A DNA stretch of 64,000 nucleotides from Anaerolineae bacterium. Lineage in GTDB: Bacteria > Chloroflexota > Anaerolineae > 4572-78 > J111. The stretch covers positions 124,001-188,000 of the forward strand of contig JAKLJP010000009.1 in the NCBI GenBank assembly GCA_023151115.1, read 5' to 3'. This document shows positions 1-10,267 of the stretch, in pieces. Position 1 is the first letter of the stretch. Every line of letters begins with the position of its first letter. The notes under the pieces were generated by a model that was given only the letters and a program-made list of their open reading frames with translations, was not told the DNA's origin and searched no databases. Made by a program: the position numbers and the translations under genes.

Positions 1-421
1 CGTTCATCTCAAAGCCGAATTGCAGCTTTTCCCGCAGGTGCCACTCGTAGACCTCGGCGGGGGTTAACCAGGCAACCTCTCGAATCTCGTCGCTTTTGAG
101 CGGGCCGAGCGGCCCCAAAGGCCGGGCGACAAAAATGGTGTAATCCAGACCGGATCGGCTGTAAAAGACTCCCAACTCACTCAACACTTCAATTTCAACC
201 GACAGCTCTTCGCGCATCTCTCGATGCAGAGCGGTCAGAGGATCAATCTCATCCGGGTCGAGCCGTCCGCCAGGAAACGTCCATTTATCAAACAAACCAG
301 GATCGTGGCAGTTGTGATGGATAAACAGGATATGTTTGCCGTCTACCAGCACGGCCCGCACTGCATAAGGACAGTTCGATTTACGATTTACGATTTTGGA
401 TTTACGATTTTGGATTTGCAT
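1..421 (-). CDS. Nudix hydrolase, C-terminus cut by window edge
   Basis: The reading frame runs off the left edge, leaving about 140 residues. The Nudix box is visible: a GGRLDPDE segment followed by REMREELSV, which supplies the RE and EE metal-binding residues; the usual Gly near the end is Ser and the spacing is two or three residues longer than the textbook box. Nudix enzymes hydrolyse a nucleoside diphosphate linked to another group; the substrate cannot be told here. The ATG at 421 lies in a stuttered repeat that would encode residues such as VNRKS, so the true start may instead be the GTG at 361, just before the conserved AVLVDG strand. Minus strand, downstream of ftsK. Confidence 0.75.
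   Translation of the reverse strand, partial: MQIQNRKSKIVNRKSNCPYAVRAVLVDGKHILFIHHNCHDPGLFDKWTFPGGRLDPDEIDPLTALHREMREELSVEIEVLSELGVFYSRSGLDYTIFVARPLGPLGPLKSDEIREVAWLTPAEVYEWHLREKLQFGFEMN
376..418. repeat. GATTTACGATTTACG stutter repeat
   Basis: The word GATTTACGATTT is repeated about three times. The same word recurs at 51139-51180. In both places it touches the 5' end of a minus-strand gene. Confidence 0.7.
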
Positions 422-480
422 CAAGCTGATTTTGAAACCTGGAGGCTGCTGCCCTGTTACCTGCTACCTTGCTCCCTTGT

Positions 481-2763
481 CTACCCCTCATCCGCCGTCG
501 GGTCGGCCTCATCGTCGGCCTGAGTGATCAGCACCGGCCGGCCTTTGCCGCCTTCATCTGCCCCTATAATACCCTGTTGTTCCATTTCGTCAATTAAGCG
601 GGCTGCCCGACTGTAGCCAATCCGTAGGCGGCGCTGCAGCAGCGACACCGACGCTTTGCCCTGCTCGCGCACCACTTCAATGGCTTTCTCCAGCAGTTCA
701 TCATCTTTGGCTTCAGCCGTCCCTTTCTCCATGGCCTTGTACTCTTCCCACAGCGGACGCTGCACCAAATCGGTGTTGACCTGGGCCGGGCCGCGCGGCT
801 CTCGTTCCGCCGAGTAGTTGGCCCCGCGCCAGAAGCGCACCAGCCGATTCATCTCCTGATCGGATACAAAGACGCCTTGCAAACGCTGCAGCTTGGCCGA
901 GTCGGCGGCCATGTACAGCATGTCCCCCTTGCCTAATAACCGTTCCGCGCCCGGTGAGTCCAAAATAACCCGCGAGTCAATCTGGCTGGTCACGGCAAAG
1001 GCAATCCGGGCCGGGAAGTTGGCCTTGATCAGACCTGTCACCACGTCCACCGAGGGCCGCTGCGTCGCCAGGATCATGTGAATGCCGGTGGCGCGGGCCA
1101 TTTGGGCAATGCGGGTAATGGTCCGCTCCACCTCATCGGGAGCCATCATCATCAGGTCGGCCAGTTCATCAATAATTAGGACAATGTAAGGCAGCGTGTC
1201 CTTGCCCTCTTTGGTCGCCTTTTCGTTGTAGCCGACGATATTGCGGGCGCTTTCCTGGGCAAACAGCTTGTAGCGGCGCTCCATCTCGCGGGTGGCCCAA
1301 CTCAACACGCCGACCACCTTTTCCAGGTCGGTCACCACCGGGGCCAGCAGGTGCGGAATACCGTTGTAATTGACCAACTCGACCATTTTGGGGTCAATCA
1401 TCAACAGGCGCAGTGTTTCGGGGGTGTGGGTGGTGATCAGGCAGGCCACCACCGCGTTGATGCAAACGCTCTTGCCGGAGCCGGTTGCCCCGGCGATGAG
1501 CAGGTGCGGCATCGAGGTCAGATCGGCAATGACAGCCCGGCCCGACACGTCCTGACCCAGGGCTAATTTCAGCGGGCCGGAGACGCGCTGAAAACGCTCT
1601 GACTCCATCAGACTCCGCAGAGTGACCAGATTGGTGGCCGAATTGGGCACTTCCAGCCCCACATAGGGCCGGCCCGGAATGGGTGCTTCAATACGGATGG
1701 GAGCCGCCGACAGGGCTAGGGCTAAATCATTGGCCAGGCCAACAATGCGCGACACCCGTACCCGGCGCGGGTTGCCTTTAGCATCTTTGGTGGCCATGAA
1801 GCCCGGCTCCAGCCCAAACTGCGTCACCGAAGGTCCCTGGTTAATTTCCCGTACCTTTACTTCCACGCCAAAGCTGGCCAGGGTTTCTTCGATAACTTTG
1901 ACCCGCTGCCGAATTTCGACCTCGCTGATTTCCAGCTCCAGGCCCTCTTCAAAAATCTGGTCCACCTGAGGTAAGCGCCAGCGGTGGCTGCCATCAGCCA
2001 TGCCAATCAGCGCTTCGGCCGGGGCCAGGTCTCCCCCTTCAAAATCATCGTCGCCCACCACGTTGATGGGCAAATCATCTTTACTGCTTTCCGCACCGGG
2101 TTTAACCAGGTTGGCTCCTGCCGCCCAGACGCGCTCAATCAGGCGGGGACCGCCTTCCGTCAAGCGCGGGCGCGGCGTCGAAGGGTTAATGTTGAGCTGC
2201 CGGAAATGCCGCCAATCTTGAAAGCGATAATACCAATCGCGCAGCATCTGCCATAATTCTTTCAGCGACAGGCCGCTGATCAGAATAAGGGCCAGCGGAA
2301 ACAACCCGCCCAGCAGCACCAGCGTCCCGGCCGTCCCCAGCGCCGAGCGGAGCAGTTCGCCCAGTATCCAGCCAATCGCCCCACCACCGCCAAATTCCTC
2401 GGGGCTGAGGCCCGGCTCGATAAAATGGAAGACTACCAGCAGCAGGCCCAGCAATAAAAAGGTCCCCACCGGCTTCTCCCACTTCTCCTGGCTGTCTTCC
2501 GCGCCGTAGCGCTGAAAAAACCAGATCGCCAGCAGGGTCAGCGGCAGCCAAACCACATATTGGCCCCAGCCGATCAGCAGGCCCAGGAAGTTCAGCCAGC
2601 CGGCAATCAGGCTGCTGCGATTAGGCGTAAACAAACTGAGCAGGGTAATCCCGGCCAGGATCAACAGGCCCACCCCGGCCACTTCCGGGCGAATGGCCGG
2701 CCCCTGGGGTTTGCCCTTTTTAGGCGTTGTCGTCGGTCTACGAATGGTTGCTTTTTTGGTCAT
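481..2763 (-). CDS. ftsK: DNA translocase FtsK/SpoIIIE
   Basis: Hexameric ATP-driven DNA pump that clears chromosome termini from the division septum. The 760-residue product has four N-terminal membrane segments (about residues 25-180), a linker, then the RecA-like motor with Walker A GATGSGKS near 424, Walker B LIIDELADL near 527 and the conserved ATQRPSVDVVTG segment. The C-terminus is a winged-helix gamma domain (about 695-745, LLQRRLRIGYSRAARLID) that reads polar KOPS-type sequences. I chose the ATG at 2763 because the product then starts MTKKATIRRP, normal for the family; an ATG further upstream at 2829 would add 22 residues of poor quality. There is no strong ribosome-binding site. Divergent from the Uma2 gene. 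Confidence 0.95.
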   Translation of the reverse strand: MTKKATIRRPTTTPKKGKPQGPAIRPEVAGVGLLILAGITLLSLFTPNRSSLIAGWLNFLGLLIGWGQYVVWLPLTLLAIWFFQRYGAEDSQEKWEKPVGTFLLLGLLLVVFHFIEPGLSPEEFGGGGAIGWILGELLRSALGTAGTLVLLGGLFPLALILISGLSLKELWQMLRDWYYRFQDWRHFRQLNINPSTPRPRLTEGGPRLIERVWAAGANLVKPGAESSKDDLPINVVGDDDFEGGDLAPAEALIGMADGSHRWRLPQVDQIFEEGLELEISEVEIRQRVKVIEETLASFGVEVKVREINQGPSVTQFGLEPGFMATKDAKGNPRRVRVSRIVGLANDLALALSAAPIRIEAPIPGRPYVGLEVPNSATNLVTLRSLMESERFQRVSGPLKLALGQDVSGRAVIADLTSMPHLLIAGATGSGKSVCINAVVACLITTHTPETLRLLMIDPKMVELVNYNGIPHLLAPVVTDLEKVVGVLSWATREMERRYKLFAQESARNIVGYNEKATKEGKDTLPYIVLIIDELADLMMMAPDEVERTITRIAQMARATGIHMILATQRPSVDVVTGLIKANFPARIAFAVTSQIDSRVILDSPGAERLLGKGDMLYMAADSAKLQRLQGVFVSDQEMNRLVRFWRGANYSAEREPRGPAQVNTDLVQRPLWEEYKAMEKGTAEAKDDELLEKAIEVVREQGKASVSLLQRRLRIGYSRAARLIDEMEQQGIIGADEGGKGRPVLITQADDEADPTADEG

Positions 2764-2792
2764 GGCAAAAATCAGCACAAATGTTTTGTGGT

Positions 2793-2821
2793 ATTGTAGC
2801 ATAAAGCGGGGGATTTTGAAA
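2793..2821 (-). promoter_or_regulatory. Possible ftsK promoter (extended -10)
   Basis: On the minus strand TGCTACAAT (an extended -10) lies about 30 nt before the ftsK ATG; the -35 at 17 nt is weak (TTTCAA). Confidence 0.3.
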
Positions 2822-2846
2822 GTTAACAAGCGGTGTCAAGCTTTAA

Positions 2847-2875
2847 TTGACGGGGGCGACTCGGCGTGATAGAAT
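2847..2875 (+). promoter_or_regulatory. Promoter of Uma2 gene
   Basis: TTGACG, 17 nt, TAGAAT. It is followed by AAGGAG at 2883 and the ATG at 2899. Confidence 0.6.
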
Positions 2876-2898
2876 AGCCTTCAAGGAGATTTGGAACG

Positions 2899-3459
2899 AT
2901 GAACGTAGTCATGGCTCCCCCCGAAACCAAACTCATCACCGGCGAAGAACTGCTGTCAATGGGTGATATTGGCCCTTGTGAACTTATTGATGGGAGGATT
3001 GTGCCGATGTCCCCAACCGGCGGCGAACACGGCCTGGTAGAATTTAATCTTGGTAGTGAATTGAGAAGCTTTGTCCGGAAGCACAAGTTAGGCTGGGTGA
3101 TGGGCGGTGAAGTGGGTATCTACACCCGCCGTAACCCAGACCGGGTGCGCGGAGCAGATGTAGCCTTCATCTCCAAAGAACGTCTCCCTGAGCGGCCTAC
3201 AGGTTTCTTGGAAATTGCGCCGGAGTTGGCAGTTGAGGTGATTTCACCCACCGACCGTTGGCAAGAAGTCCACGAAAAAATTGAGGAGTACTTTACGATA
3301 GGAGTGAATTGGGTTTGGGTGGTCGAGCCGGCCAGCCAGGCAGTACGGATTTATCATTCTGTAACCGAGGTGCAAAAATTGAGCGAGGGTGACACCCTCA
3401 CCGGCGAAGGGATACTGGCCGGGTTTACCCTCTCTGTTGCCGAGATTTTTGCGGCGTAG
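2899..3459 (+). CDS. Uma2 family endonuclease-like protein (DUF820)
   Basis: 186 residues with the layout of the Uma2/DUF820 family, a PD-(D/E)XK nuclease fold expanded in cyanobacteria and Chloroflexota. Visible family segments are ELIDGRIVPMSP near 33-44, the acidic ADVAFISKERL near 93-103 and LAVEVISPTDR near 112-122, which provide the Asp and Glu of the presumed active site. A strong AAGGAG lies 10 nt before the ATG and a good promoter precedes it. The biological role of these proteins is unknown. Monocistronic, followed by a cluster of palindromes. Confidence 0.85.
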   Translation: MNVVMAPPETKLITGEELLSMGDIGPCELIDGRIVPMSPTGGEHGLVEFNLGSELRSFVRKHKLGWVMGGEVGIYTRRNPDRVRGADVAFISKERLPERPTGFLEIAPELAVEVISPTDRWQEVHEKIEEYFTIGVNWVWVVEPASQAVRIYHSVTEVQKLSEGDTLTGEGILAGFTLSVAEIFAA

Positions 3460-3536
3460 ACTCATCCTGTAGCGCAATTTTAGATGAGTTTGAGAACATT
3501 CGGAAACCCCAGAGACAACCTTACTCCCGGCCCTCG

Positions 3537-3642
3537 TCCGGCGATGAAGTCGCCGGACTATACGACAGCGCCCGATTAATCGGGCTAAAGCCGGGTTGAC
3601 CCGGCGCTGCCGTAGGTGTAGCCCTGGCATTCATGCCGGGGC
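3537..3642. repeat. Cluster of four palindromes with unrelated arms
   Basis: Consecutive hairpins CCGGCGA-tgaag-TCGCCGG, GCCCGAT-ta-ATCGGGC, CCGGGT-tg-ACCCGG and CCTGGCAT-tc-ATGCCGGG. Arms differ while loop size and layout are kept. Related elements lie at 35774, 51617 and 62739. This is the main content of the gap between the Uma2 and alkA genes. Confidence 0.7.
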
Positions 3643-3699
3643 GGGCCAGTTAGATAAAACAGTTTCCGAACGCTTTCGAGTTTGTTAAAAGGACAGGTC

Positions 3700-4338
3700 T
3701 CAACCCTGCCCTTTTTGTTTCGCCCCCTTCTCGTTCAAATAAAAATGCCACAACAACCGCGCCGCCACTGCCCGATAGGGCCGCCAGCTTTCGGCCAGTG
3801 CCAGCAATTCGGCGGGGGTGGGGCGGTGATCCAGCCCCTTGAGTTGCTGGACGGCCAGCAGCAAAGCCAGATCGCCGGGGGCGAAAGCATCGGGGCGGCG
3901 CAGGACCAGCAAGAGATAGACATCCACCGTCCAATCGCCGATGCCTTTGATTTGCTTCAAGGCGATCCGCACGGCCTCATCGTCCCATTCTGCCAGCCGG
4001 TCCACATCCAACCGACCTTCAAGTACCGCCGAAGCCAGTTCGCGCCCGTAGCGAGTTTTTTGGCGGCTAAAACCGATAGTTTTGAGTTGCGCGTCGTCAA
4101 GGCTGAGAAAATTTTGCGGGGTCAGCGGGGTAACGGCGGCGCACAACCGCTCAAAGGCGGCCCTGGCCGAAGCCAGCGAGACCTGCTGTTCCAGAATGAT
4201 GTGAATTAAAGTGGGGAAGCCCGGCTCGCGCGGCCACAAGGGCGGCAGGCCGTATCGCTGAACGACGTGGGCCAGGCTAGAATCACGCGCAGCCAGCCAT
4301 TCGACGGCCTGGGCAAGCGTGGTGAGGGTGAGAGTCAT
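3700..4338 (-). CDS. alkA: DNA-3-methyladenine glycosylase (AlkA-like, HhH-GPD)
   Basis: Base-excision glycosylase that removes alkylated purines. The 212-residue protein has the HhH-GPD signature: the hairpin IKGIGDWTVDVY near 130-141 followed by a Pro/Asp loop ending APGD near 153-156, the Asp being the catalytic residue of the superfamily. It is shorter than E. coli AlkA (282 residues) because the N-terminal antiparallel domain is missing; this matches the compact bacterial/yeast MAG-type forms. It lies downstream of ada on the same strand, separated by a mobile-type repeat, so the two probably form an alkylation-damage response unit. Confidence 0.88.
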   Translation of the reverse strand: MTLTLTTLAQAVEWLAARDSSLAHVVQRYGLPPLWPREPGFPTLIHIILEQQVSLASARAAFERLCAAVTPLTPQNFLSLDDAQLKTIGFSRQKTRYGRELASAVLEGRLDVDRLAEWDDEAVRIALKQIKGIGDWTVDVYLLLVLRRPDAFAPGDLALLLAVQQLKGLDHRPTPAELLALAESWRPYRAVAARLLWHFYLNEKGAKQKGQG

Positions 4339-4347
4339 CTACCTCCA

Positions 4348-4484
4348 ATATCATTTCGAGGCCAAAGGCCGAGAAATCCTGTGAGACAATTAACAGATAG
4401 ATGTCTGGATAAAATCATGTGCCCACCAAGATTTGAGTAATTGTAACTTCGGAGAGATTTCTCCCTGCGGTCAAAATGACATGT
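4348..4484. repeat. MITE-like element with TCATTTCGA ends
   Basis: About 137 bp. The left end reads TCATTTCGAGGCC followed by a small hairpin and GAGAAATCC; the right end reads GAGATTTCTCC and then TCAAAATGACA, the inverted counterpart. Partial or complete relatives lie at 13430, 31688, 46985 and 62820. Confidence 0.65.
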
Positions 4485-4522
4485 TCGGGTGAATACGTTT
4501 TTTTCTTTGTATCTTCGAGCCT

Positions 4523-5623
4523 TTACAACATCGGCTCTGGCTGAGGTTCGCTCTCCGGCTGGAGCTGCAGCGCTTCCTGAAGCAGCAATTGGCGCTTGCG
4601 CTCGATGCCCCAGTGATAGCCGCCCATACTGCCATCGCTGCGGACAACGCGATGGCACGGCACAATCAAGGCGGTTGGGTTAGCGCCGCAGGCATTTGCC
4701 ACGGCCCGGACGGCTTTCGGCTGCCCAATCTCGCGGGCAATCTCGGCATAGGTGCGAGTTTGGCCGTAGGGAATCCGCTGCAGCGCCTGCCAGACCTGCT
4801 TTTGAAAGGCCGTGGCCCGCACGTCGAGCGGCAAATCAAGGTGCGGCTCCTTGCCGGCGATAAAGTTGAGAATGGCTTGCATCCAGGCTTTGTGCGCCTG
4901 GTCGTCCCGCCCAATCCTGGCCGCGCTGAATTCGCTCAACAGCAAGCGTTCCAGTTCACCGGGGTCATCACCCAGCTTGATGGCGCAGACGCCGCGCTCG
5001 GTGGTGGCGACCAACAACTGGCCCAAAGCACAAGGAACAACCGTAAATTGAATTTGGGTGCCGTCGCCGTTGCGTTGATAGCGCCGGGGAGTCATACCCA
5101 ACTGCGGCGCCGCTTTTTCATACACCCGGCTGCTGGAACCAAAACCGGCCTCGTACACGGCCGCCGTGACCGGCACTCCGTTTCGTAACGCCTGTTTGAG
5201 TTGATCCATGCGGCAGGCTTCGGTGTATTCCAGCGGCGAGATGCCGGCATACTCTTTAAACGTCCGCTGCAAATGCCAGACACTCACATGAAAACACTCG
5301 CTCAACGTTTGCAGGGTCAGCGGCTCGGCGGCGTTCTGCTCGATGTAACGACAGATCGCACGGACCATCTCAAGCTGCGGGTCATAGGGGATATGGGCGT
5401 CGGGCTGGCAGCGCTTGCAAGGGCGGAAGCCGGCCTGCCGGGCCAGCTCCGGCACTTTGAAAAAGAGCACGTTCTCCCGCTTCGGTTTGCGGGCCGGGCA
5501 GGAGGGGCGGCAGTAAATCCGCGTGGTGCGCACCGCCAGGACAAACTTGCCGTCAAAGGCGGCGTCTCGATTGAGACAGGCTTGCCAGAAGGTTTCTTCG
5601 GGAGTGTTTATTGTGTTCATCAT
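4523..5623 (-). CDS. ada: Bifunctional Ada: O6-methylguanine-DNA methyltransferase and AraC-type activator
   Basis: Repairs methyl phosphotriesters and O6-methylguanine, and once methylated activates alkylation genes. All parts are present in 366 residues: a zinc/methyl-acceptor domain with Cys38, Cys42, Cys69 and Cys72 (YCRPSCP and FRPCKRC), an AraC helix-turn-helix region around 85-180, and a C-terminal methyltransferase with PCHR at about Cys323. These positions closely match E. coli Ada, so nothing is lost. The start ATG at 5623 has no ribosome-binding site; an extended -10 lies 7 nt upstream, suggesting leaderless expression. The Pro/Glu-rich tail (PESEPQPEP) is unusual. alkA follows. 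Confidence 0.95.
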   Translation of the reverse strand: MMNTINTPEETFWQACLNRDAAFDGKFVLAVRTTRIYCRPSCPARKPKRENVLFFKVPELARQAGFRPCKRCQPDAHIPYDPQLEMVRAICRYIEQNAAEPLTLQTLSECFHVSVWHLQRTFKEYAGISPLEYTEACRMDQLKQALRNGVPVTAAVYEAGFGSSSRVYEKAAPQLGMTPRRYQRNGDGTQIQFTVVPCALGQLLVATTERGVCAIKLGDDPGELERLLLSEFSAARIGRDDQAHKAWMQAILNFIAGKEPHLDLPLDVRATAFQKQVWQALQRIPYGQTRTYAEIAREIGQPKAVRAVANACGANPTALIVPCHRVVRSDGSMGGYHWGIERKRQLLLQEALQLQPESEPQPEPML

Positions 5624-5630
5624 ACCGGTG

Positions 5631-5639
5631 ATGATAGCA
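5631..5639 (-). promoter_or_regulatory. Extended -10 of ada, leaderless geometry
   Basis: Minus-strand TGCTATCAT ends 7 nt before the ada ATG, so transcription should begin at or next to the start codon. No clear -35 hexamer; an Ada-dependent activator site could replace it. Confidence 0.5.
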
Positions 5640-5682
5640 CAGGGTTGGGGAAAAATCTATCCGAGTCTTGCGGAGGATGTTG

Positions 5683-5991
5683 CTATGCTTTCACCTTTGT
5701 TCTACGTTTTTTGGGCAGCAGCGGAATCAAACAGCGTAGGGCTTTGTTTACAGCCTCGGAGTCGGGAAAATACGCTTGCACATCCGGCTCCAGCATCACT
5801 GCGCCATCTTCCAGGGTGAAATACTGTACTTCCGTTGTGCCATCGGCTTTTTGAATCTTAACTGTATGTCCAGCCCGATAAGCCTGGTAGTACTTACCGC
5901 GAACCCCACCTTTTAAATTCTTGAGATCGTACTCAGGGCGCAGTTCGTCATTATCTTCCATATTTACCTGTTTAGAGTTCTCCTTCTTCAT
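5683..5991 (-). CDS. Antitoxin of BrnT-type module
   Basis: Small acidic-then-basic protein of about 102 residues. The core ELRPEYDLKNLKGGVRGKYY is followed by a segment ending MLEPDVQAYFPDSEAVNKAL; this arrangement occurs in antitoxins encoded next to BrnT-like toxins in cyanobacteria and Chloroflexota. The C-terminus ends in a Lys/Arg-rich tail (PKKRRTKVK). The start is uncertain: ATG 5991 overlaps the toxin gene by 20 nt, and ATG 5961 (MEDNDELRP) is the alternative that best matches the family start. An AAGGAG lies inside the overlap. Likely binds and neutralises the toxin and represses the operon. Confidence 0.7.
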   Translation of the reverse strand: MKKENSKQVNMEDNDELRPEYDLKNLKGGVRGKYYQAYRAGHTVKIQKADGTTEVQYFTLEDGAVMLEPDVQAYFPDSEAVNKALRCLIPLLPKKRRTKVKA

Positions 5992-6256
5992 AGGCTTTCC
6001 GTTCATTTGAAGTTGCTTTGCGACAACTTATCAGGCGAATGTTACCCTCTCGTTCAGTGTGAATGACAATTAAAATTCGGTCTTTTGAGGACTGACCGAT
6101 GTTCAGGTATCGCTCTTCACCTTCAGAATGATCTGGATCAGGAAAGGTCAAGAGGAACGGGTCGTTGAAAACAGTCCTGGCCTCCTCAAAACTGACTTTA
6201 TGCTTTTTGAGATTCTGTTTAGCTTTTTCCTCATCCCACTCAAAAGTCAGTTCCAT
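5972..6256 (-). CDS. brnT: BrnT family toxin
   Basis: 94 residues with the BrnT (RelE-fold ribonuclease toxin) pattern: N-terminal FEWDEEKAKQNLKKHKVSF, then FNDP, then a RILIVIHT strand and the C-terminal RLISCRKATSNERKAYEEG that carries the conserved Arg and Tyr. BrnT toxins cleave RNA and slow translation under stress. First gene of a two-gene operon; the antitoxin overlaps its 3' end. The partner is not BrnA-like in sequence but belongs to the alternative antitoxin type seen with such toxins. Confidence 0.85.
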   Translation of the reverse strand: MELTFEWDEEKAKQNLKKHKVSFEEARTVFNDPFLLTFPDPDHSEGEERYLNIGQSSKDRILIVIHTEREGNIRLISCRKATSNERKAYEEGEL

Positions 6257-6333
6257 TGAGGTATCCGGTCAGTTACATCTGTAGATTATTTTAGCACAAA
6301 ATCTTGGTTTGGGGTAGGTTGTTACTGCACAAA

Positions 6334-6364
6334 GAAAAAAGGGCAGGTTTTCGGACCTGCCCTT
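6334..6364 (-). terminator. Intrinsic terminator of clpB
   Basis: Minus strand: GGGCAGGT-ccgaaa-ACCTGCCC followed by TTTTTT, about 30 nt past the clpB stop. Perfect 8-bp stem. Confidence 0.85.
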
Positions 6365-6393
6365 ATTCATTCATGTTACTCGTGTCAAAACCC

Positions 6394-8994
<2,601 letters not shown>

Positions 8995-9125
8995 AAGTTC
9001 GTACCTCTCGTGTGGAAAATCAAAGAAAATGATATGTGATGCGTGAAAGTTTAAACCGTAAACCTCACGTATCACGGCTCACTTTACCCTAACTTTACGA
9101 TTTATTGTAGGCCGGGGGTGTTAGA

Positions 9126-9131
9126 ATTATA
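9126..9131 (-). promoter_or_regulatory. Candidate -10 for clpB
   Basis: TATAAT on the minus strand about 130 nt before the clpB ATG, without a convincing -35. A heat-shock sigma site could not be recognised. Confidence 0.25.
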
Positions 9132-9188
9132 CTAGAGTTTTGTTAGAGCGGTGTTAGATGGATTATTTGAACTCATCTTTTTGTCGTA

Positions 9189-9217
9189 TTGACGGTCCTA
9201 TCCGGCCCTGCTATCAT
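9189..9217 (+). promoter_or_regulatory. Promoter of the ABC exporter operon
   Basis: TTGACG, 17 nt, TATCAT. It is placed about 160 nt before the ATPase ATG at 9380. The 385-nt gap between clpB and this gene holds this promoter and a stutter repeat (9291-9346); no further gene is seen. Confidence 0.55.
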
Positions 9218-9290
9218 GGACATAACTCTCAGAATCACAGGGGTAGAGTAGCGAGAATAAAGCAGTTCCAGGAAAATAGTTATTCAGGAT

Positions 9291-9346
9291 TCGTGTTGCG
9301 TCTTGCGTGAAGTAAAGCAGACGGAACACGCAACATGTAACACGTT
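9291..9346. repeat. CGTGTTGCGTCTTGCGTG stutter/inverted repeat
   Basis: Contains GTGTTGCGTCTTGCGTG and its inverted form ACACGCAACATGTAACACG. The same family is found at 53260-53330 and 61400-61466. Confidence 0.65.
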
Positions 9347-9379
9347 TAACTCTTGGGACTCATCAAGAAGGAAAATCTC

Positions 9380-10267
9380 ATGTTTGGTTGGTTGAAAAAG
9401 AGAAAGGACCACCAGGGGGCCAATGGCCGCTTCCGGCACGGCAACGATCACCTGATTGAACTGCGCCGGGTGGTCAAAATTTACGAGACGGCGGCCGGTC
9501 CCTTTAAGGCCCTCAAAGGAGTGGATTTGCAGATAGATCACGGTGAGTTTGTGGCCGTCATCGGTAAATCAGGCAGCGGCAAGTCTACCCTGATCAATAT
9601 GCTCACCGGCATTGACCGGCCCACCTCCGGCGAGGTGCTGGTGGGCGATACGGCGGTGCATACCCTCAACGAAGGTCAAATCGCCGTCTGGCGCGGGCGC
9701 AATGTGGGCGTCATCTTTCAGTTTTTCCAGTTATTACCCACCCTGACCGCCATTGAAAATGTGATGCTGCCCATGGATTTTTGCGAGGTCTACCCCCTGG
9801 GCGAGCGGGAAAAACGGGCCATGAGCCTGTTGGAGCAGGTCGAAATGGGTCAGCACGCCTATAAACTGCCCTCGGCCCTCTCCGGCGGGGAGCAGCAGCG
9901 GGTAGCCATTGCCCGCGCCCTGGCCAATGATCCACCCATTCTGGTGGCCGACGAACCAACCGGCAACCTTGACTCCCGGACCGCCGAGGCGGTGCTGGAG
10001 CTGTTTGAGCGGCTGGTAGCCCAAAATAAAACTATTTTGATGGTCACCCACGACCGCGACCTGAGCAAACGGGCCGGGCGAATCATTACTCTGGCCGATG
10101 GTGAGATTATCGCCGAGACGACTGCCGACGGCCGGTCGCTGTCTGCCGAACCTTTAAAGCAGGCCTCCTCAGTTCCTACGAGTTCCTTTAGTTCCCAGGA
10201 TAGTGATGCTTCGCAGGGGCAGCCGGCCCAATCCGGTCAGGCGCAAAGGCAGGACCATCATGCTTAG
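9380..10267 (+). CDS. ABC transporter ATP-binding protein (MacB/LolD type)
   Basis: ATPase of a mechanotransmission-type ABC exporter. In 295 residues: Walker [10 protein letters not shown] near 60-68, signature [15 protein letters not shown] near 166, Walker [13 protein letters not shown] near 186-197 and the switch His in VTHDRD. The basic N-terminus ([12 protein letters not shown]) is a little longer than in LolD. The ATG at 9380 follows AAGGAAAAT. The C-terminal 60 residues are low-complexity (Ser, Gln, Pro rich), and part of this tail (about 10168-10200) is encoded by a repeat related to the one at 13595. Its last codons overlap the permease start by 8 nt, so the two are translationally coupled. 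Confidence 0.92.
   Translation: MFGWLKKRKDHQGANGRFRHGNDHLIELRRVVKIYETAAGPFKALKGVDLQIDHGEFVAVIGKSGSGKSTLINMLTGIDRPTSGEVLVGDTAVHTLNEGQIAVWRGRNVGVIFQFFQLLPTLTAIENVMLPMDFCEVYPLGEREKRAMSLLEQVEMGQHAYKLPSALSGGEQQRVAIARALANDPPILVADEPTGNLDSRTAEAVLELFERLVAQNKTILMVTHDRDLSKRAGRIITLADGEIIAETTADGRSLSAEPLKQASSVPTSSFSSQDSDASQGQPAQSGQAQRQDHHA

Noticed and set aside
4335..4665. Minus-strand frames between alkA and ada
   Set aside because: Run through the MITE-like element and the out-of-frame 3' end of ada.
5201..5854. 217-codon plus-strand frame opposite ada
   Set aside because: Antisense of a gene whose every catalytic residue is recognisable.
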